Origin: Hofstenia miamia
Lineage: Eukaryota > Xenacoelomorpha > Acoela
Assembly (NCBI GenBank): GCA_004352715.1
Contig: SCFE01000092.1
Coordinates: 805,993 to 869,992, forward strand
Length of the DNA: 64,000 nt
Direction: 5' to 3'
The notes beneath the pieces were generated by a model. The model had not been told where the DNA came from. It ran no database searches and saw nothing but the letters and a program-made list of their open reading frames with translations. Positions 23,139-35,437 of this stretch are shown piece after piece; within the stretch, counting starts at the first letter, position 1; the number at the start of each line of letters is the position of its first letter. The position numbers were made by a program, and so were the translations under genes.

Positions 23139-24834
23139 TAATTACTTGCCATTGTAAATTCTAAAATATAATTGTTTTTTTAATAAAAAGTGTCTCTCTG
23201 CAAACAATAAAGTTTATACCTCAACTCAATTTATTTTTGTTATAACGTTTCGATTTGCATATGACTGTTTCAAATTTTAATTCACGAAAACATATTACTT
23301 TCTTATTTAATGGTTCTGATCCCCATCTCAAAAAAAGTTTGGCAGATGAATTCATTAAAGAATTTTGAACTCTTATTTGTTGGATTCTACAGTGGATTAC
23401 AAAATTATTGTTTGCTGCAATCAGTCGCTTAATTTTCAAAATGTCCCTTTACAATTGAACACAGTATCAACAAATCTTAAGACGAGATTGAAGAACGTTC
23501 AAGGTAGAACCTGTACAAAATTTTGGAAAATTAGAAGTAATTTTTTAATTTCTTGAGATAAATAGAATTAATGAAATTAGTTAGATTTGTTTTTTTAATA
23601 TTTACTCGAGAATTTTAGGTAGTTTTCAAATAACAGTTTTTAAAAAGAAATCATCATTTCATGTAAAAAGAAGATTGTGGATCAATATCGAATATGGAAA
23701 TGAAATGCTCTGCATTAAATCAACAAATATCAGAACTTAGACTTTTAGTATATGAACTTCGCCTTAAATTACGAACCTCTAAAAATTTGGAGTTTTCATT
23801 AGATGATTACAAATTACTTTCCGAAGAATATATTAACGGTATATGGATATGTATACGAAGTCAACAATTAAGTATTCATATTTCAGATGCACATTTTGAA
23901 AAACATATTTCAATTTCACATCAGTACAAAATTCCTGCCTGGATTCCATTTCAATAATTTTGAAGAGGTATATAATACCTTCTATAGTCATATTATTGAG
24001 CTCCCTACCTGAAAAGATAGCAAAGCACTCCTACTTGTAAATATTATATAATTTAAAATTCCTTACATAATTCGAGATTTTTTGTTCTGAAATATATGAA
24101 ACTAAAACTTTGAAGTAATTCCTAAATTCTTAAACCTATCGAATTAACAAACTCTTTGATTTCACAATATTTAAATGATATTATGTATGAGATATTTTAC
24201 AATAAATACTAAAATTCTTTACGCTGTAATTGCAGATGTTATTTTATATTTCCAGGCAAAACTACATGAAAATATTCCTGCAACAATGTGGTTTTTAAAA
24301 TCATTTGGACTAGACCTCTGATCACTCGAGCTTTTTGATGATGGCGGTGAATTTGTACATTTAGATTTTACAGGCGAACGTTCTGAATTCATAAACGAGA
24401 AAACTCGAAAAATGCGAGAAATATTGTATATCATTGATAGAATTAATGCCAGTGATGCTTTATATCACGAACTCTCCATTTTCCTAGAGCTTAGCTTATA
24501 AAAAAGTGAGAGTTGAAATGAATGATCAATTACAAGTATTTACCATGGTCAATAATCAAAGTGGCCACGTTTCTGTACGAAATGAAATTATAAATGTTGT
24601 GAGCAGGAAATTGAAAAAACGTAAGTAGCTTAAGTTCATGTTAGTTATATTTTGTTGAACATATTTTATCCAATTTGCCTTGATTTTTGGAAAGTCGTAT
24701 TCTTGTTTTGTTTCATTATTAGTTAATATCACAAAAATTTTCGAGATGATGGTAAAATATGTGCACAATAACTACTACAAATGGTGCATCTAACAGTAAA
24801 TTTTGAACAATGAGTTAAATACATGTATATTATA

Positions 24835-26089
24835 CCGGGTGTCTCAAAAGTCTTTGCACTCAATAAAAGCCAACAATTTTATATTGATTTTTGTTTAAAT
24901 ACTAAATAAAATGTTTTATTTAAAAACTAAAAAAATGTTATTGTTTAAATACTCGAATAATATTTTCATTGTATTTTAGAAATTGACGTATTTAGTTTCG
25001 AAAAGAATGCTTTCGCTTGTTCATGTTTAATTGTTTATGAAAGTTACAAGATGGCTGCTGATGATTTCCATGAAAAATTCAACAAGGCTTCCAAACGAAC
25101 ATTGCAATACTGGAAGGATCGCTTTCTTGAAACTGGTAGTGTCCTTGATCGCCAGAGATCCGGACGCCCAATAAGCACAAGAGGTGAAGACAACATTGCG
25201 GTGGCAAAAGAAGCTGTTGAACGAAGTATTGGAGAAACAATATCGGTTCGTCGACTGTCAGAGGAAATAGGTGTAAGCCGATCGTCAACACACAGAATCT
25301 TGAAACATGATTTACAAGCAAGGTGTTGGAAGCCAATACACTCTCTCATGTGTTATTTGATGGAGACGATGATCGACATTTACAGTTCTGCGACTTAATT
25401 TCAAATCATTTAAAAGCTGATCCTAGTTACGTAAGAAAACTTACTTTTAGCGATGAATGTGTTTTTTCATTTAAACGGAACAATGAACAAACATAACATC
25501 AGCTTTTGGTCTGTGGAAAACCCCAAAATTCGCATTGCATCTAAACAACAAACAGATTCGTTAACTGTGTGGGCTAAGGTTGGTTTCCGTGATTTATTTG
25601 ATTTCAAAATTTTGGAGGGAACGATAAATGGGGAACGATAAATGGGGAACGATATCGTGAAATACTGCAGGAAAAGGTGATACCCTTCTTCTCCCGTGAG
25701 TTGAATCGAAATATGTGGTTTCAACAGGATGGTGCTCCGCGCCATTATTTTACAGATGCTCGGTAATTGATGGACACGAAAATGGCTGAACGATGGATAG
25801 GACGACGAGGTGTTATTGAGTGGCCTGCAAGATCACCGGATCTCACCGTCTGTGATTTTTTTCTCTGGTGCTATCTCAGAGACAAAGTTTACGGTGTTGG
25901 CACGCAGTTTGCTTTTTTGAAAGAGTTAAACGATGACATTTTGCTTGAAATATCAATCAATTCCGGCAACCAATGTATTGAAATGAGAGCTCAACATTTT
26001 GACTGAAATGATTTCTTTGTCTTTATATAGGCATAGCGATTAAAGAGTTTTGTTATTTTTTTGAGTGCAAGGACTTTTGGGACACCCTG
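24835..26089 (+). mobile_element. mariner-like element, DD41D type
   Basis: Ends ccgggtgtctcaaaagtctt and, inverted, cagggtgtcccaaaagtcct form 28-bp terminal repeats with few mismatches, flanked by TA (24833-24834 and 26090-26091). Total 1,255 bp, a normal mariner size. It is inserted within the decayed gene at 23694-27430. Confidence 0.9.
25051..26005 (+). pseudogene. mariner transposase (DD41D), frameshifted
   Basis: N-terminal DNA-binding part with SVLDRQRSGRPISTRGEDN and an HTH around RRLSEEIGVSRSSTHRIL; frameshift near 25340. The catalytic core follows: LTFSDECVF (first Asp), FQQDGAPRH (second Asp) and WPARSPDLTVCDFFLW (third Asp). Counting codons between the second and third Asp gives 41, including one TAA stop at 25763, so the signature is DD41D, as in rosa/Visitor-type families, not the DD34D of classical mariner. 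Several frame changes make it inactive. Confidence 0.88.
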
Positions 26090-27747
26090 TACTTTCGCGA
26101 AATTTTCAAATGGTATCAATGGCATATCCACATTACTTAGACATCACATCAACAAAGAAGAGTTTCAATGTAAAAATTTGTAGTTATTTTTGAATAATTT
26201 TGTCCAATTAAATATAGATGTTCTAATGGATGACTGCAATGAAAATTCTAATAGGCTTATTTCATGTCATATGATTGCCATGGCTAAAGACAATGTAAAT
26301 TATGAGTCTCTTAATGCTACGTTCAGGTTTTATAATTGAACTTTTAAATTCAAAATTTAATACATTTCCAAATTTGGGAATACATTAAATGTTCATCTAA
26401 ACTAGTGATATAATTTCTACTATCTTAATAGATCAATATAATAGAATGGAATAGAAAATGTTTTAGAGACATTTTTTCTGATATCAATAATCTCCTGAAA
26501 GAGATTGCCAGTGTAGTAAATGAAGTACGCTGCAGTTTCAAATACGTTATTTCAGGAGACATGAAGTTCCTCCTCACTGTAATGGGTCTGAACATATTGT
26601 TGCATTTACTGCCACATAAATAAAAATGACCGGAATGATATGTCTTTCGACATTGATTATTTTAAAGAGGCAGAACTGCACAGGCCTACATCTGATACGT
26701 TGGGAAAATTTGAACGAAATAAGCTACTTCTTGATTTTGAAGTAAATGATATCATCACTTCACTTGTTTTTGAGGTATATAAATTTTGAGGTATATTAAT
26801 GCAAAGATTACTAGTACATCTTGTGCACTTGCAGTAGATATAAGTAAATGTATTGTAACTTTCATAATCAAAGACATTTGAAATTATATGTTAGTTTTCA
26901 CGATCAAACAATGCAGTTTTTTTATTTTGTGATGATTCAATATGTACATACATCCTGTAAATATTTAAATTGATTTTATTGAATTTAAAATATAGTTACA
27001 TTCTATTGATGATTAATTCAATATATTTAGAATATCTGACCGCTTGTTGAATATGTAAAGCCAAAATTGCTGACTACTCTCCTGTACATGTTTCAACATT
27101 TGTTAAATCTGTTCAATCGATGGGAATGTCATTCAATGTTTATGTGGACAGTGAAAAGCCAAAGCCACCAATAGCATTATCATCTATTAATGCATTAGAA
27201 AGGCTTACAATTTTGAACTCTACAGATGTGGCTGATTTTGTTTTTTAAACAAGTGAAGATAAAAATATTATTTCACAATTGTGGCAATTATTCCTTTACA
27301 CATATAAACAAATATGCACATTTGGAGAAGATTTAAGCGTATCAAGCATGACTGTGTTTGAATTGGCAAAGAACTTTGTGAATACCTATCTTAAAAGCAG
27401 CGTCGCTAAGCCGGTAATTAGATTACTACCTACATGCATATATTAGGTATCAATTATGTTTACTACTAAATTGCTATATAAATTCCTATTGATCTAAGAG
27501 CACTTATTAATGTATTTCAACCACTTTTGCAGCAAATAAAACCTTACAAAACTAGGAAATAGGCAAATTATATAAAATATCAAATGCAATGTTTAGAAAT
27601 TTATATATATATATATAAAGTATTTACAATGCCCGGATTATGCAGCTTCAATTTTGTATTGTTATGCTTATATATATTAAGCATTCTAGTGGGAATTCAT
27701 ATAAACAATTGATATTGCTGTTTATATAAATCAAAAACGCCCTAGGA

Positions 27748-28610
27748 TTGTTCTTAATATGTACAGAGAGCGAGGTGTACGGATGTGATCGATGCATTCA
27801 AGAAGGTATATATGTATTTGGAACAGGAGAAACATTTCCCTGTAACTCAAATCAATTGAGAATAGATGCATTTTTTAGTTCAGAAGCCGATGAAGTGCTT
27901 CATAATAGGAAATCGCAATTGGTCAGTTTATCCATTAACATGGTTGCAGATTTTGCACATGACTATTTACATCTTTTATCCAAAGGTATTGGAGAACGAA
28001 TTTTGCGGAATCGGATTACCGGATGTCCTCCAAATATTTTGCCCCGATCATTCATACACTTTATAAATCGGTATATGTTAAATTCTATTAAATCGCTTCC
28101 ATCGGAATTTTCTCGATAAGTTTTTTATATTTTTCTAAAGGCGTCATTTTAAGTTGAAAATAAAATTCAATTGTAATTTTAATACTTTTCCATTTACAAA
28201 ACCAAGATTATTAAATCAAATTGGACTTTGGAAAGCCACTGAATTTCGATTATTCTATATAGTGGTCTTATTGACTTACACCAAGTGCTCAGTCACTTCC
28301 TGCTTTATTTTACTATTTCGCATGTTTTATCTCATCCTGTTTATTCAAATTCCAACGGGGTGGTTGAACTATGAAGACAATAGGGTGACAACTTATAGTG
28401 AACAGTCTCGATTATATGGTGATGGCTTTATTGTATACAATGTACATTGGCTTATTCATTTGGTTGAAGATGCATAGATTTTTGGATGTATTGAGAATTT
28501 TTCATGTCTTAAGTTTCAAAATTTCACAAGATTCTTGCGAAAGCATTTCTCTCATCAAATTTGCCATTATCCCAAACCATACGTAGAATTCATGAAATTG
28601 ATGTTATTTG
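27748..28610 (+). pseudogene. C-terminal half of an uncharacterised transposase-like protein family
   Basis: 27748-28119 reads GCDRCIQEGIYVFGTGETFP, LRIDAFFSSEAD, LSINMVADFAHDYLHLLSKG and LPSEFSR. After a shift come LWKATEFRLFY, then YNVHWLIHLVEDA and, beyond a stop, IFGCIENFSCLKF and NFTRFLRKHF. The order C-x-x-C, F-x-x-x-x-x-x-R-I/T-D-x-x-F, MV-x-D-F-x-x-DY-x-HL, EF-x-R, W-KATEFR, YNVH-x-LIHL, FG-x-x-x-x-FS-x-F is typical of a family very common in invertebrate genomes and generally treated as transposon-derived. Inactive through frameshifts. An N-terminal piece of the same family lies at 37555-38345. Confidence 0.62.
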
Positions 28611-28705
28611 TGGATTGTTACTTAAATATCGGAAACAAAAATTTATTAATCTTACCAATTAAGTAGCTAATTGTTATTTTGTTAACATATAAGGAAGAGA
28701 AGGAA

Positions 28706-28815
28706 AAATATGCTTTTCTCAGGGAGGAGTAAGGTGGGATGGGGCAAGTGGGGATGAGTATGGGGCAGGTTTTTTCCAAAATGGATACCCATGGGGCAAA
28801 AGTGGGGTAAATACA
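28706..28815 (+). repeat. G-rich stretch
   Basis: Runs of GGG/GGGG at short spacing (gggatggggcaagtgggg, atgagtatggggcagg) stand out in AT-rich surroundings and could form a G-quadruplex. Similar wording (gtggggagaag, gtggggaatgcatggg) occurs at 40236-40280 beside the Harbinger relic, so this may be a solo end of the same element family. Confidence 0.35.
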
Positions 28816-29157
28816 CTTTTGAGTTGAGCAAAACTGAACCGAAGAACTGCCAATTTTAGATATTGTAAAAAAAGCAATTTTTTACATCACAGTTTCTTAC
28901 TTGATAAAATTTGCAAAATTTTGCAAAATCAATTACGATGTATTTCCAACTCTTAACAATAATTGTATTCTATTCAATAATACCAACAAAATCTTTTGAT
29001 CTGATTTGTTATCAATAAGCATTGCAATTATTCTTGCATAAATATATTGCATAAAATATTAGCCTTATAGAGTTAAAATTTGTTATTTGGTTAGATGGTC
29101 AAACTCGTTGTTGGTGGCTAAAACGTAAAGCCAGCATTGTGCGCTCGCAGTTACAGC
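28816..29157. other. no gene recognised
   Basis: AT-rich spacer before the hAT element. Confidence 0.4.
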
Positions 29158-31640
29158 CAGTGTTGGAACCGTGCCGTGCATTATTTCATTTCGTGCCGTG
29201 CCATGCCATGCTGTGATCGTGCCATGCCCATTGTTTTAGGAAATTTCGTGGGAACCAGGTCTTTATTAGCACAGCTGCAATTATAATCAACAGTTGATAT
29301 TAATTCTGGCTCATTCAAAATACCAACAGTGAACTTATGCTTAGTTTGTATAAATATTGTATAACTTTAGTTAGCAATGTGTAATTTTATTACAAATGAA
29401 ACTGTTTCTAATTGGATGATTACATGAATCGTGCCACGTTAATTAAGTGCCTTCTGACACTTTCGGTGTTTTTGTTCAGTTGATTCGCAGCAAAGAATTT
29501 CACGGATGATTATGTTCAAAAATATTACAAACACTACCGCAATGTCAACAAATAAATTTGACATCACGGCCCTCTTTAATACTATCAGTTCAGCAAATCA
29601 AACAGATAATTCCCATTGGTTAGTGACCCAAAACAATGTATACAAACCAAATGCTTTAGCTGCTGAAATCAGTTTATGATGACATCCTTCAGTAAATAGT
29701 CGTTGCAGCATCAGCTCACCACTTTCACTGGCCGTTTCTCTCTTAGTCCTGCGCCAGGGCGGTCTGATCACTGGAGAGGCTTCTCTGTTTGCGCACTACC
29801 TCGGTCAGTCTGGCAGTGAATCTCAACAACAAATGAAAGGACATGTCATCTCCAACAAGTGCAAGACTGTGTTCACCTACGATTCTAAACTGACTGGCTG
29901 TGCAACAAACACGAGACACTACAATAAGTGCTCCCTTTGACCACCACGTCCTCACATCGCCAGTCAACCATCGATGAAACTGTCCCCAAAGAGATTTCCC
30001 TGACAGAGCGACGGTCAGCCAGCATCTCCAAGGCAGAGTTAGGTTACTGCATCAATGGACACCACTCATCTAGAGCTGTTGAGGAAGCAGGCTTTACGCA
30101 CTAGTGCAGACGTTTATTGACATAGCTGCAGTATAAAGACGGTTCGATGTGTCAGCCACCATGTTCAGTCGCAAGACAGTTGCCAAGTGTTGGCTCTCTG
30201 AGTTCATTGCAGTCAAGGCCACTATCAAGAGCCGTCTGCAACAGCCACTCTAGTCAGAGTCACACTCACTGACTGCAGATCTTTGGACGGACGAGCATCA
30301 TCACTGTTCCTATGTTGATGTTCAAGCGTTCTGGGTAGACTCAGACTTCCTAATACGGCACGCCACATTTAGCTATCCGGTACTTCAGTCCTGAACACCA
30401 CACCGTGAATTCAACAACGTGTTGAACGAGTATGGTATCAAACCAGCCTCCATTACAACAACGACAGATCATAGTTCAAATATTGTGGCTTCGCTCACTG
30501 GCGAGATTGCAGCGGATTCAGAAGCTCAAGTGAACTGTCATGCACACCACCTACACAACTGAAGAGACGAACATGTGGGTGGCTGCTAGAGAAAATAGTT
30601 TGGAACTTGATAAACATAAGAAGGCTGCTGTAGCTCTCACCGACTACTGCATCAGGCATCCAAGAAGAGCGGCCAACATCCCTGAAAAAAAGCACTACAC
30701 GGAGGTGGCTGGGCTTGATTGATCGCGTCCATTCAATCAATGAGAGCTACGAGCAACTGCTGGTGATCCTCACTCAACCAAACCACACCCGCGCTAGCCT
30801 CATCATTGGTGTAGACCATCAACTGAATGCTGACTTGTATGATTTCATGCGACTTCTTCAAAATTCTCCAATGTAACAGCAAACTCACACTGAACTACTG
30901 TGTTACTGTGTACTACAAGGCGGTTGCTCTCTGCTCTTCAATTCAATATGGCAGTGACAGTGTCAAATTCCTCAACCAGCACCTACTGAAAGAACACGAC
31001 ATGAAGTTATTCACCTCACTCACAGCTCATCATGGGCTGCAACACTACTGGATCCGGGCTTCAGGAATTTTACCTTCTTGTCTACTGAATCACACAATCT
31101 TCTGCTAAATGTTCGGGAGCGGGTGTTGGATCACATGGAGTGCTGCTCTTTATCTAGGAACTGAACCTCCTGTAGCCAAGCGCCTGCACTTCTCACAAAC
31201 TGTCAATATCTTCTCCGACATGCCAGGGTTTATTCATCTATATCTACAACCAATCTAAACTGGGACCGCTCATCATCACTGGAGCAGGAGCTGAACTGCT
31301 ACTTGGACTGTGATGGCGTAGAAGCCAACCCAGTGAACCCACTTGACTTCTGGAGAGCAAACAGGAGACAGTTTCCTGTACTAAGTGAGCTGGCACGATG
31401 TTTACTGAGTACACAGGGTAGCTTAAGGCAGTTAGAAAGAAATTTCTCGTCAGCTGGAGAGACTATAAGTGATCAGCACTCGCTCCTGTACCCATCCACA
31501 GTTGAAGCAATAGAAGTGCTGTATACCGCAGCAAAGTACAGTTCATACCGAGTCAACTAGACTTTTATTAAGCCGAAAATCTTTTCAAGACATTTTTGTC
31601 TTGTGCATGTTTTGTGTTTTGTACTGTTTTTGAAGTTAAT
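29158..31640 (+). mobile_element. hAT-superfamily element, decayed (right end not found)
   Basis: The left terminus cagtgttggaaccgtgccgt fits the CAG-starting TIRs of hAT transposons and is followed by several gtgccatgcc-type subterminal repeats. The body from about 29740 is much richer in G+C than the flanks. No inverted partner of the left terminus was found to the right, so the element boundary after the transposase stop is approximate. Confidence 0.65.
29740..31560 (+). pseudogene. hAT transposase, broken by stops and frameshifts
   Basis: Blocks in order: 29752-29940, CKTVFTYDSKLTGCATNTRH followed by YNKCS, a possible BED-type zinc finger; 30175-30365, VAKCWLSEFIAVKATIKSRL, SLTADLWTDEHHHCSYVD and VQAFWVDSDFLIRHATF (start of the hAT catalytic domain, SLTxDxW); 30432-30560, YGIKPASITTTTDHSSNIVA then CHAHHLHN (TTDxGSNxxxA...CxAHxLHN); and 31303-31557, NPLDFWRANRRQFPVLSELA, CLLSTQGSLRQLERNFSSAG and LYPSTVEAIEVL, the C-terminal hAT dimerisation domain ending at a stop. 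Multiple frame breaks, so inactive. Confidence 0.82.
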
Positions 31641-32446
31641 AAATTTTCATTTGTTTCAAATTTTGCTAAAAAGCAACGAATTTTATCGATTTTTCTGTTG
31701 ATGTTACAAATACCTTTTTAACCTTGATTTATTGAAATGTTTGATGCAGCTAATGTATGTGAGACCATTTCAGGAATAATATTTTTAAGACTTACAAAAA
31801 ATCAAGGTTTTAACTAGTATTTTATCCTATACACACGGTAATGTTTTGAGATAATTTTTTAAAAAATTCCTATCTCAACAGGTTTCGTGTAGTTTTGTCC
31901 TTTAAAGGATTGTCATTGTTCGCATTAACAAAAATAGTAAGACAATCAGTTCCTTTGACCTTATTTCAATATTCGTTAGAATTTTTTTCCTATCAGGAAA
32001 CAACCGAAGAGTGGTATTTAATATCATAAGCAGTTCATTAAAAGTCTAAATAAAACCAGAACAATACAATATCATTCGTTTGAAATTTTGAAGGTCACTT
32101 TGCCGTCCGGCATTTCGGGTAGGATTCGGTTTCGGGTACGTGTTTAAAAAAATCGGTTCAGTTTTGGTTTCAAATTCTGTACCCGATTATTATAGCTGTA
32201 AATGTTATGGTATAACATGCATCACTATTCTTAACGCAAATTATTATTACATTAGCATAAATTTAAGAAAAACGAAGACAAATGTAATTTTTTAAGGTTA
32301 ACTGTCCCAGAAATTTTTCAAATACTTCATGTTTCTTGAAAAAATGCTTATAACTTAAGAAATACATTTAGTACAAATTTTCAAAATTACAATCACTAGT
32401 AATCGTTTCGTGCACAAAGTTGAAACCGGCCTAAATTTTATATATA
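31641..32446. other. no gene recognised
   Basis: Contains a cggtttcgggtacgtg and atcggttcagttttggt stretch (32095-32190) that looks repeat-derived, but no boundaries were found. Confidence 0.35.
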
Positions 32447-33016
32447 GCTCAAGTAAAAAAAGTGGCCACATTATAAACACATTTTTGATAACAAGCGAAA
32501 GACAAATAGAGGCTCATAAAATATATTTGAAAATGTAATTGTCTCAGCTTTTAACCTGGTGACAAAGTTATTTGACAAGTTTGCCATGCAAAGCGTGACA
32601 CGCAGATAAACGTCTTGAAACTGAATCCATTAAAGGAACTCTAACTTCTTGAGTTGTTTGGTGTTGCGATTCAAGGATTTAACTCTTGAATTCTTTCAGA
32701 TTTATGGGATTTTATTTGTCGACAAAATCCTTCAGAATCTGCCACACGTTGTCTATGGGTACTAGATCTGGCGAATTCGGTGGCCATTGCATAACTTGAA
32801 TATTATAATTGGTATAGAATTCTTTTGTCGATTTTGAAGTATGAGGGATTGCTCCATCTTGTTCTAAGATCTATGAATCGGGATATAAGCAGGTTGCGTA
32901 TGCTACAAATTCCTCGAGTATTTGGCAATATTTTGAACTATTAATTGTACCAGTGCCAGCTAGTAACTCTAGATAAAATCCTCAAATTTTGAAAAGTGGC
33001 CATTTTTTTACTTGAG

Positions 33017-33017
<1 letters not shown>
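32447..33017 (-). mobile_element. Tc1-like element, internally deleted
   Basis: Ends gctcaagtaaaaaaagtggc and, inverted, gctcaagtaaaaaaatggcc are flanked by TA (32445-32446, 33018-33019). On the minus strand 32680-32990 gives GTGTINSSKYCQILEEF, LEQDGAIPHTSKST and QWPPNSPDLVPIDNVWQIL, the second half of a Tc1 transposase. The spacing between the second Asp and the acidic residue of the last motif is 34, as in DD34E, but the last residue is Asp (IDN instead of IEN) in this copy. The N-terminal half is deleted. Confidence 0.85.
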
Positions 33018-33068
<51 letters not shown>

Positions 33069-33084
33069 ATACATATATATATTA
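33018..33084. repeat. TA microsatellite
   Basis: (TA)n with a short (GT)n interruption directly beside the Tc1 terminus; TA arrays are the preferred target of Tc1 elements. Confidence 0.9.
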
Positions 33085-34320
33085 GGGGTAATACATTTTA
33101 ACTTTTTTTGAATATTATCATTTTACATGGCATCATGCTATGTGAAATATTTATTAAAACATGTTTGCACCACCATCAATCTGTTTAAAATACTTTCTAT
33201 AAAATGGGCAAGCTATATTCCTACCTCTGTTTAAATGAAAGAAAACCTTTGCTCAACTGTTCATTCGACTCCACAAATGCCGTCTTCCGACATTCAATTT
33301 GGTGATGACAGTTGTCATTGCCGACACTTGAAAGGAATTACGTACACAAGCTGTTCATGATCTGCAAAAATCAAACGCAATCACTGTGGATGGAGTATCT
33401 AATATTTCTATGGAAGCTGTTAATGTTAGTCTGCCATTTAAGAATGAATATTTATCACTGTGGTATATGAATATTCAAAAGAAAAAGGTAAAGTGTGATA
33501 TTATTGTAAGTACCTACTATTATATCCGCCCACAGCCCTCTATAGAATAGTAAGCTTCAGTTATTTGTGGCAGAACAGTTCAAAAATCTTGTAGTAAAAT
33601 ATTGAAAGCGATTATGAAGGATGAATTAGCCATCAAATTTTCATTTTAAGGAAGACCACATGGTGGTAGTTGTAAACTAGCACTTAACAAAAGCGGCTCA
33701 GATCTTTTCTTTTCTTTACTTAAATATTGTTTAGCATTCTTAAAAATGATATTTCATATTTTGCTGATATGGATGTACTATTACAGAACTATGGTACATG
33801 AAATCAAGGATCCATTGATTCAGTAACTAACCACATGCCCAACCGAGGTTCTATGCTCAAATTCTGATACAAATGCTCCTCGCACATGCAAAAACCATTA
33901 GTTTCCGCATATCATCCAAATAGCGAAACATCCCACCTATCGCCCCACTTAAGGACATTGGTATTAATTCCATTAGTTATATTCATGTAAAATAGATTTT
34001 TGTAAAAAAAATTGAAAATTTAACACATCATGTTCTGAATACAAAGACAAGTGTTATATATTAGAATTCTATGTATCTATCAAGGAATAATTTATATATA
34101 TATATATCAATGTAAGGATCGTTTGGATAATAAATTTCTCATCCGAAGAACAGACAATGATAGAAACTTCAATTTTGTATGACCTGTGATTTTTACTTAT
34201 GTCTGTATCCCTTCCTAGCCAAATTTGTATTTTTGGTTGAGGATGATAGTTGCCATCCTCTTCTTCCAAATAGTCTTGTAATACGTATTACTACTCTGTA
34301 TTATGGGCTTCACACGGGGA
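33085..34320. other. no firm gene; one possible exon
   Basis: 33343-33489 (+) reads TQAVHDLQKSNAITVDGVSN and ends KNEYLSLWYMNIQKKK just before a gtaaag donor, which looks like coding sequence but is not recognised. The rest shows no supported feature. Confidence 0.25.
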
Positions 34321-34326
34321 TACTAC

Positions 34327-34365
34327 AGGGTGATCCAAAAGTTTCTGACCACTCTGCATTAATTC
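34327..34365 (+). mobile_element. solo Tc1/mariner-type terminal repeat
   Basis: TA followed by cagggtgatccaaaagtttc and tgaccactctgcatt has the form of a Tc1/mariner left terminus (compare the right terminus of the 46-47 kb element, cagggttatccaaaagttcc inverted). No partner end or transposase follows. Confidence 0.5.
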
Positions 34366-34639
34366 GCTTATACATAAACATCGAATCAATAAAATTTGTA
34401 TTTCAAGCAACAAATCAAATTAAACTAAACTAAAATCTTACGATATATTTCATCATACCACAATATACAGCTATCAGTTTATCTAGTTTGCTACAGATTT
34501 ACAATGCATAAAACATTGTTTATATTTTCCTTGCAAATAACGACTTTTGCTTTTGGTTTGAAGTCATAAAATGCTACGAAGTTAAGGTAAGCTGGGTAAA
34601 TTGTATTTTTATACTGATTTAGGTGTTGCTTTTACATTA

Positions 34640-34930
34640 ATATTAATGCTGAATTTCCACGAACGCGGTACGCTCCGGACACAAATTTACTTACCTCAAA
34701 CTTGTGTTTACACAGTAGTGGGTAAATGGAAGGTAAATTATCGTAGTGCTGCAACGACATCTAGAAACATACTATTTAACAATATTTTATTTGTTCATAG
34801 CAAGAAAATAACCCAGTAAACAATTTGCGTGGGCAAATTACTCAATTTAGTGGAATTTAGATGATTGACAGAAATATTTAGCATGCATTTTTTCGAGGTA
34901 GGGATAACGGTGGGGCCCACGTGGGCAAAT
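34640..34930. repeat. possible short relative of the Harbinger-associated repeat
   Basis: Has aatttacttacct...tgtgtttacac and ggtggggcccacgtgggc motifs that resemble 40320-40440 (aatttacttacccctcattt, tgtttacacgag, gtggggcccccgc). Boundaries were not determined. Confidence 0.3.
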
Positions 34931-35437
34931 TCGGGCCGTTGTTTGGAAGGTTAAAAACAGCATTCTCCCAATTATCATTAATAGCTTATGTATAAAAAAC
35001 GTCATCACGCAACATTTGTGCCTATTACATGAACAGATAAGCAATAAGCAGTATCCAGTGTATAGTTGTGAAAGCATTAATAAAGCCGTCCATCTATGGT
35101 TTAGTTTTAATATTATAGTGATATTCTGGATTTACAAAATTTAGGATTTCCTGTACAGTAAGTTATTTATTTAGTAAATCAAAGCCACGAATTTGTAACG
35201 TATGCACTATATTGTTGGTGATCAATGTATAAATACATTTCGTTCTTGAATATGGATTTGTAATTATGCTAAAATATCAATACAGAGAGGTCGATGGGTG
35301 CATCACCTTTTTGTATTCAAATTAAGTATTATGTGCGAATTTCTTAAAACCCAGTACAATTTTTCGAAATTTTACAAATTTGATTTTGTTAAGTTTTGTC
35401 AAAATATTTAATACAATTTTTATAATTTGACGAGTAG

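Larger units (their letters stand above)
23694..27430 (+). pseudogene. decayed multi-exon gene of an uncharacterised invertebrate protein family, split by a mariner
   Basis: Recognisable blocks, in order: an open frame at 23694-23957 (87 codons, unrecognised); 24308-24490 (FDDGGEFVHLDFTGERSEFI); 24503-24620 ending KLKKR at a donor; 26500-26775 (ISGDMKFLLTVMGLN, NDRNDMSFDIDYFKEAE); 27056-27250 (VSTFVKSVQSMGMSFNVYV, LSSINALERLTIL); 27280-27420 (LFLYTYKQICTFGED, AKNFVNTYL). GD-KFLL-x-x-x-GLN followed by I-x-K-x-x-R-x-DMS, and the later G-x-x-F-x-V block, recur together in uncharacterised, possibly transposon-derived proteins of cnidarians, sponges and arthropods. Function unknown. Frameshifts and stops make it inactive. 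A complete mariner (24835-26089) lies between blocks. Confidence 0.5.
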
